A stretch of 64,000 nucleotides of DNA, taken from Lycocorax pyrrhopterus obiensis (lineage: Eukaryota; Chordata; Aves; Passeriformes; Paradisaeidae). Shown here piece by piece: positions 63,501 to 64,000 of this stretch. The DNA is taken from positions 4,396,638 to 4,460,637 of the forward strand of contig JACSVZ010000004.1 in the NCBI GenBank assembly GCA_014706295.1, given 5' to 3'. Made by a program: the position numbers and the translations under genes. How positions within the stretch are numbered: the stretch's first letter is position 1; every line of letters begins with the position of its first letter. The notes under the pieces were generated by a model. It had not been told where the DNA came from and made no database searches. It worked only from the letters and a program-made list of their open reading frames with translations.

Positions 63501-64000
63501 CTTGGGGGTTGTTCTCATGCATGCTTTTTAGTCTCTGGCAAGTCCTCAGGCATCCTGAAAGTGACAGATGGAGGGGGAAAGCAGTCACCCCTTGTGCTTG
63601 GGGCATGCTCTGCGCCAAAAAAAATGGTGCTGCCAGGCAAAAGAGGGGTCCCTGTATGCCAAGGGATTGGATTCCTAGCCAAGAACCTCGGTGGGAGCTG
63701 CCTGATATATATAGTATGTCCTGTAGAAGAGGTGGGAGGTTCAGCTAACAATTCTTTGTGCTGCAGCACCCCAAAGGGTTTTGCAAGTCTCTAGAAAACC
63801 TCCTACTTCTTCCTGGCCCTTGCTGTTTTCTCGGGAGAGAAGGAAGCAGGACTTGTATTTTCCAGCTATGTTCTGGCCAGCGGCCTTACTGACACAAAGC
63901 AAAGAGGAAGGCAGCAGTTGTGAACAGACTTTGCCCTGGAATATTTCACCACACTCTCTCTGGGAGTCAGCCCCCTGCTGCCCTCCCTTGTCCTCTCATG
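51579..64000. other. No recognised gene; intron-like or intergenic
   Basis: This stretch holds the longest ORF outside the CpG island (150 codons, plus strand, 55417-55869), but it is not recognisable and is about as long as chance predicts for the window. Base bias remains T-rich on the plus strand to about 60500 and is weaker afterwards. No CR1, LTR or RNA gene was seen. Confidence 0.45.

Noticed and set aside
1..64000. CRISPR arrays, operons, phage or plasmid features
   Set aside because: No direct-repeat arrays or bacterial gene structure were seen. All large-scale signals are those of a vertebrate chromosome.

Overview
The window looks like nuclear DNA from a bird. The evidence is at least six fragments of the CR1 non-LTR retrotransposon with typical avian 3' ends, one ERV-type solo LTR, one GC-rich CpG island in otherwise AT-rich DNA, and poly-A/poly-T-rich intron-like sequence. 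There are no bacterial operons, ribosome binding sites, CRISPR arrays, tRNA or rRNA genes that I can see. No long protein-coding exon is recognisable, and no gene could be named with confidence.

Layout. Positions 1-28400 are AT-rich and the given strand is biased towards A over T. About 28430-29460 is a CpG island with a TATA-like box, a CRE/E-box composite and a CCATGG that gives a start codon on each strand. From about 29500 to at least 60000 the given strand is biased towards T over A and looks G-rich. In vertebrates transcribed regions tend to have T>A and G>C on the sense strand, so the reversal at the island suggests two divergent transcription units: one leftward on the minus strand, one rightward on the plus strand.

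Candidate exons were found by reading splice signals and reading-frame phase by eye. On the minus strand a set of short open blocks between 14561 and 329 joins in phase, with one gap, and ends in a stop codon. A 274-base block at 27871-28144 nearer the island also has a strong acceptor. On the plus strand blocks at 30064, 31261 and 35592 can be joined into a small open frame of about 79 codons. None of the products is recognised and all such calls are tentative. Many ORFs of 60-150 codons here are what chance predicts at this base composition.

Repeats. CR1 copies lie at 12345-13581 (+, with reverse transcriptase remnants), 24971-25030 (-), 25284-25685 (+), 29465-29855 (-, directly beside the promoter), 30644-30716 (-), 32851-33080 (-) and 51430-51578 (+). 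A solo LTR lies at about 49079-49630. Perfect palindromes occur at 9168-9193 and 14401-14418, and a 16-bp-stem hairpin at 32058-32095. I found no convincing sign of an undescribed biological system. The most useful leads are the divergent promoter and the candidate exon chains beside it.
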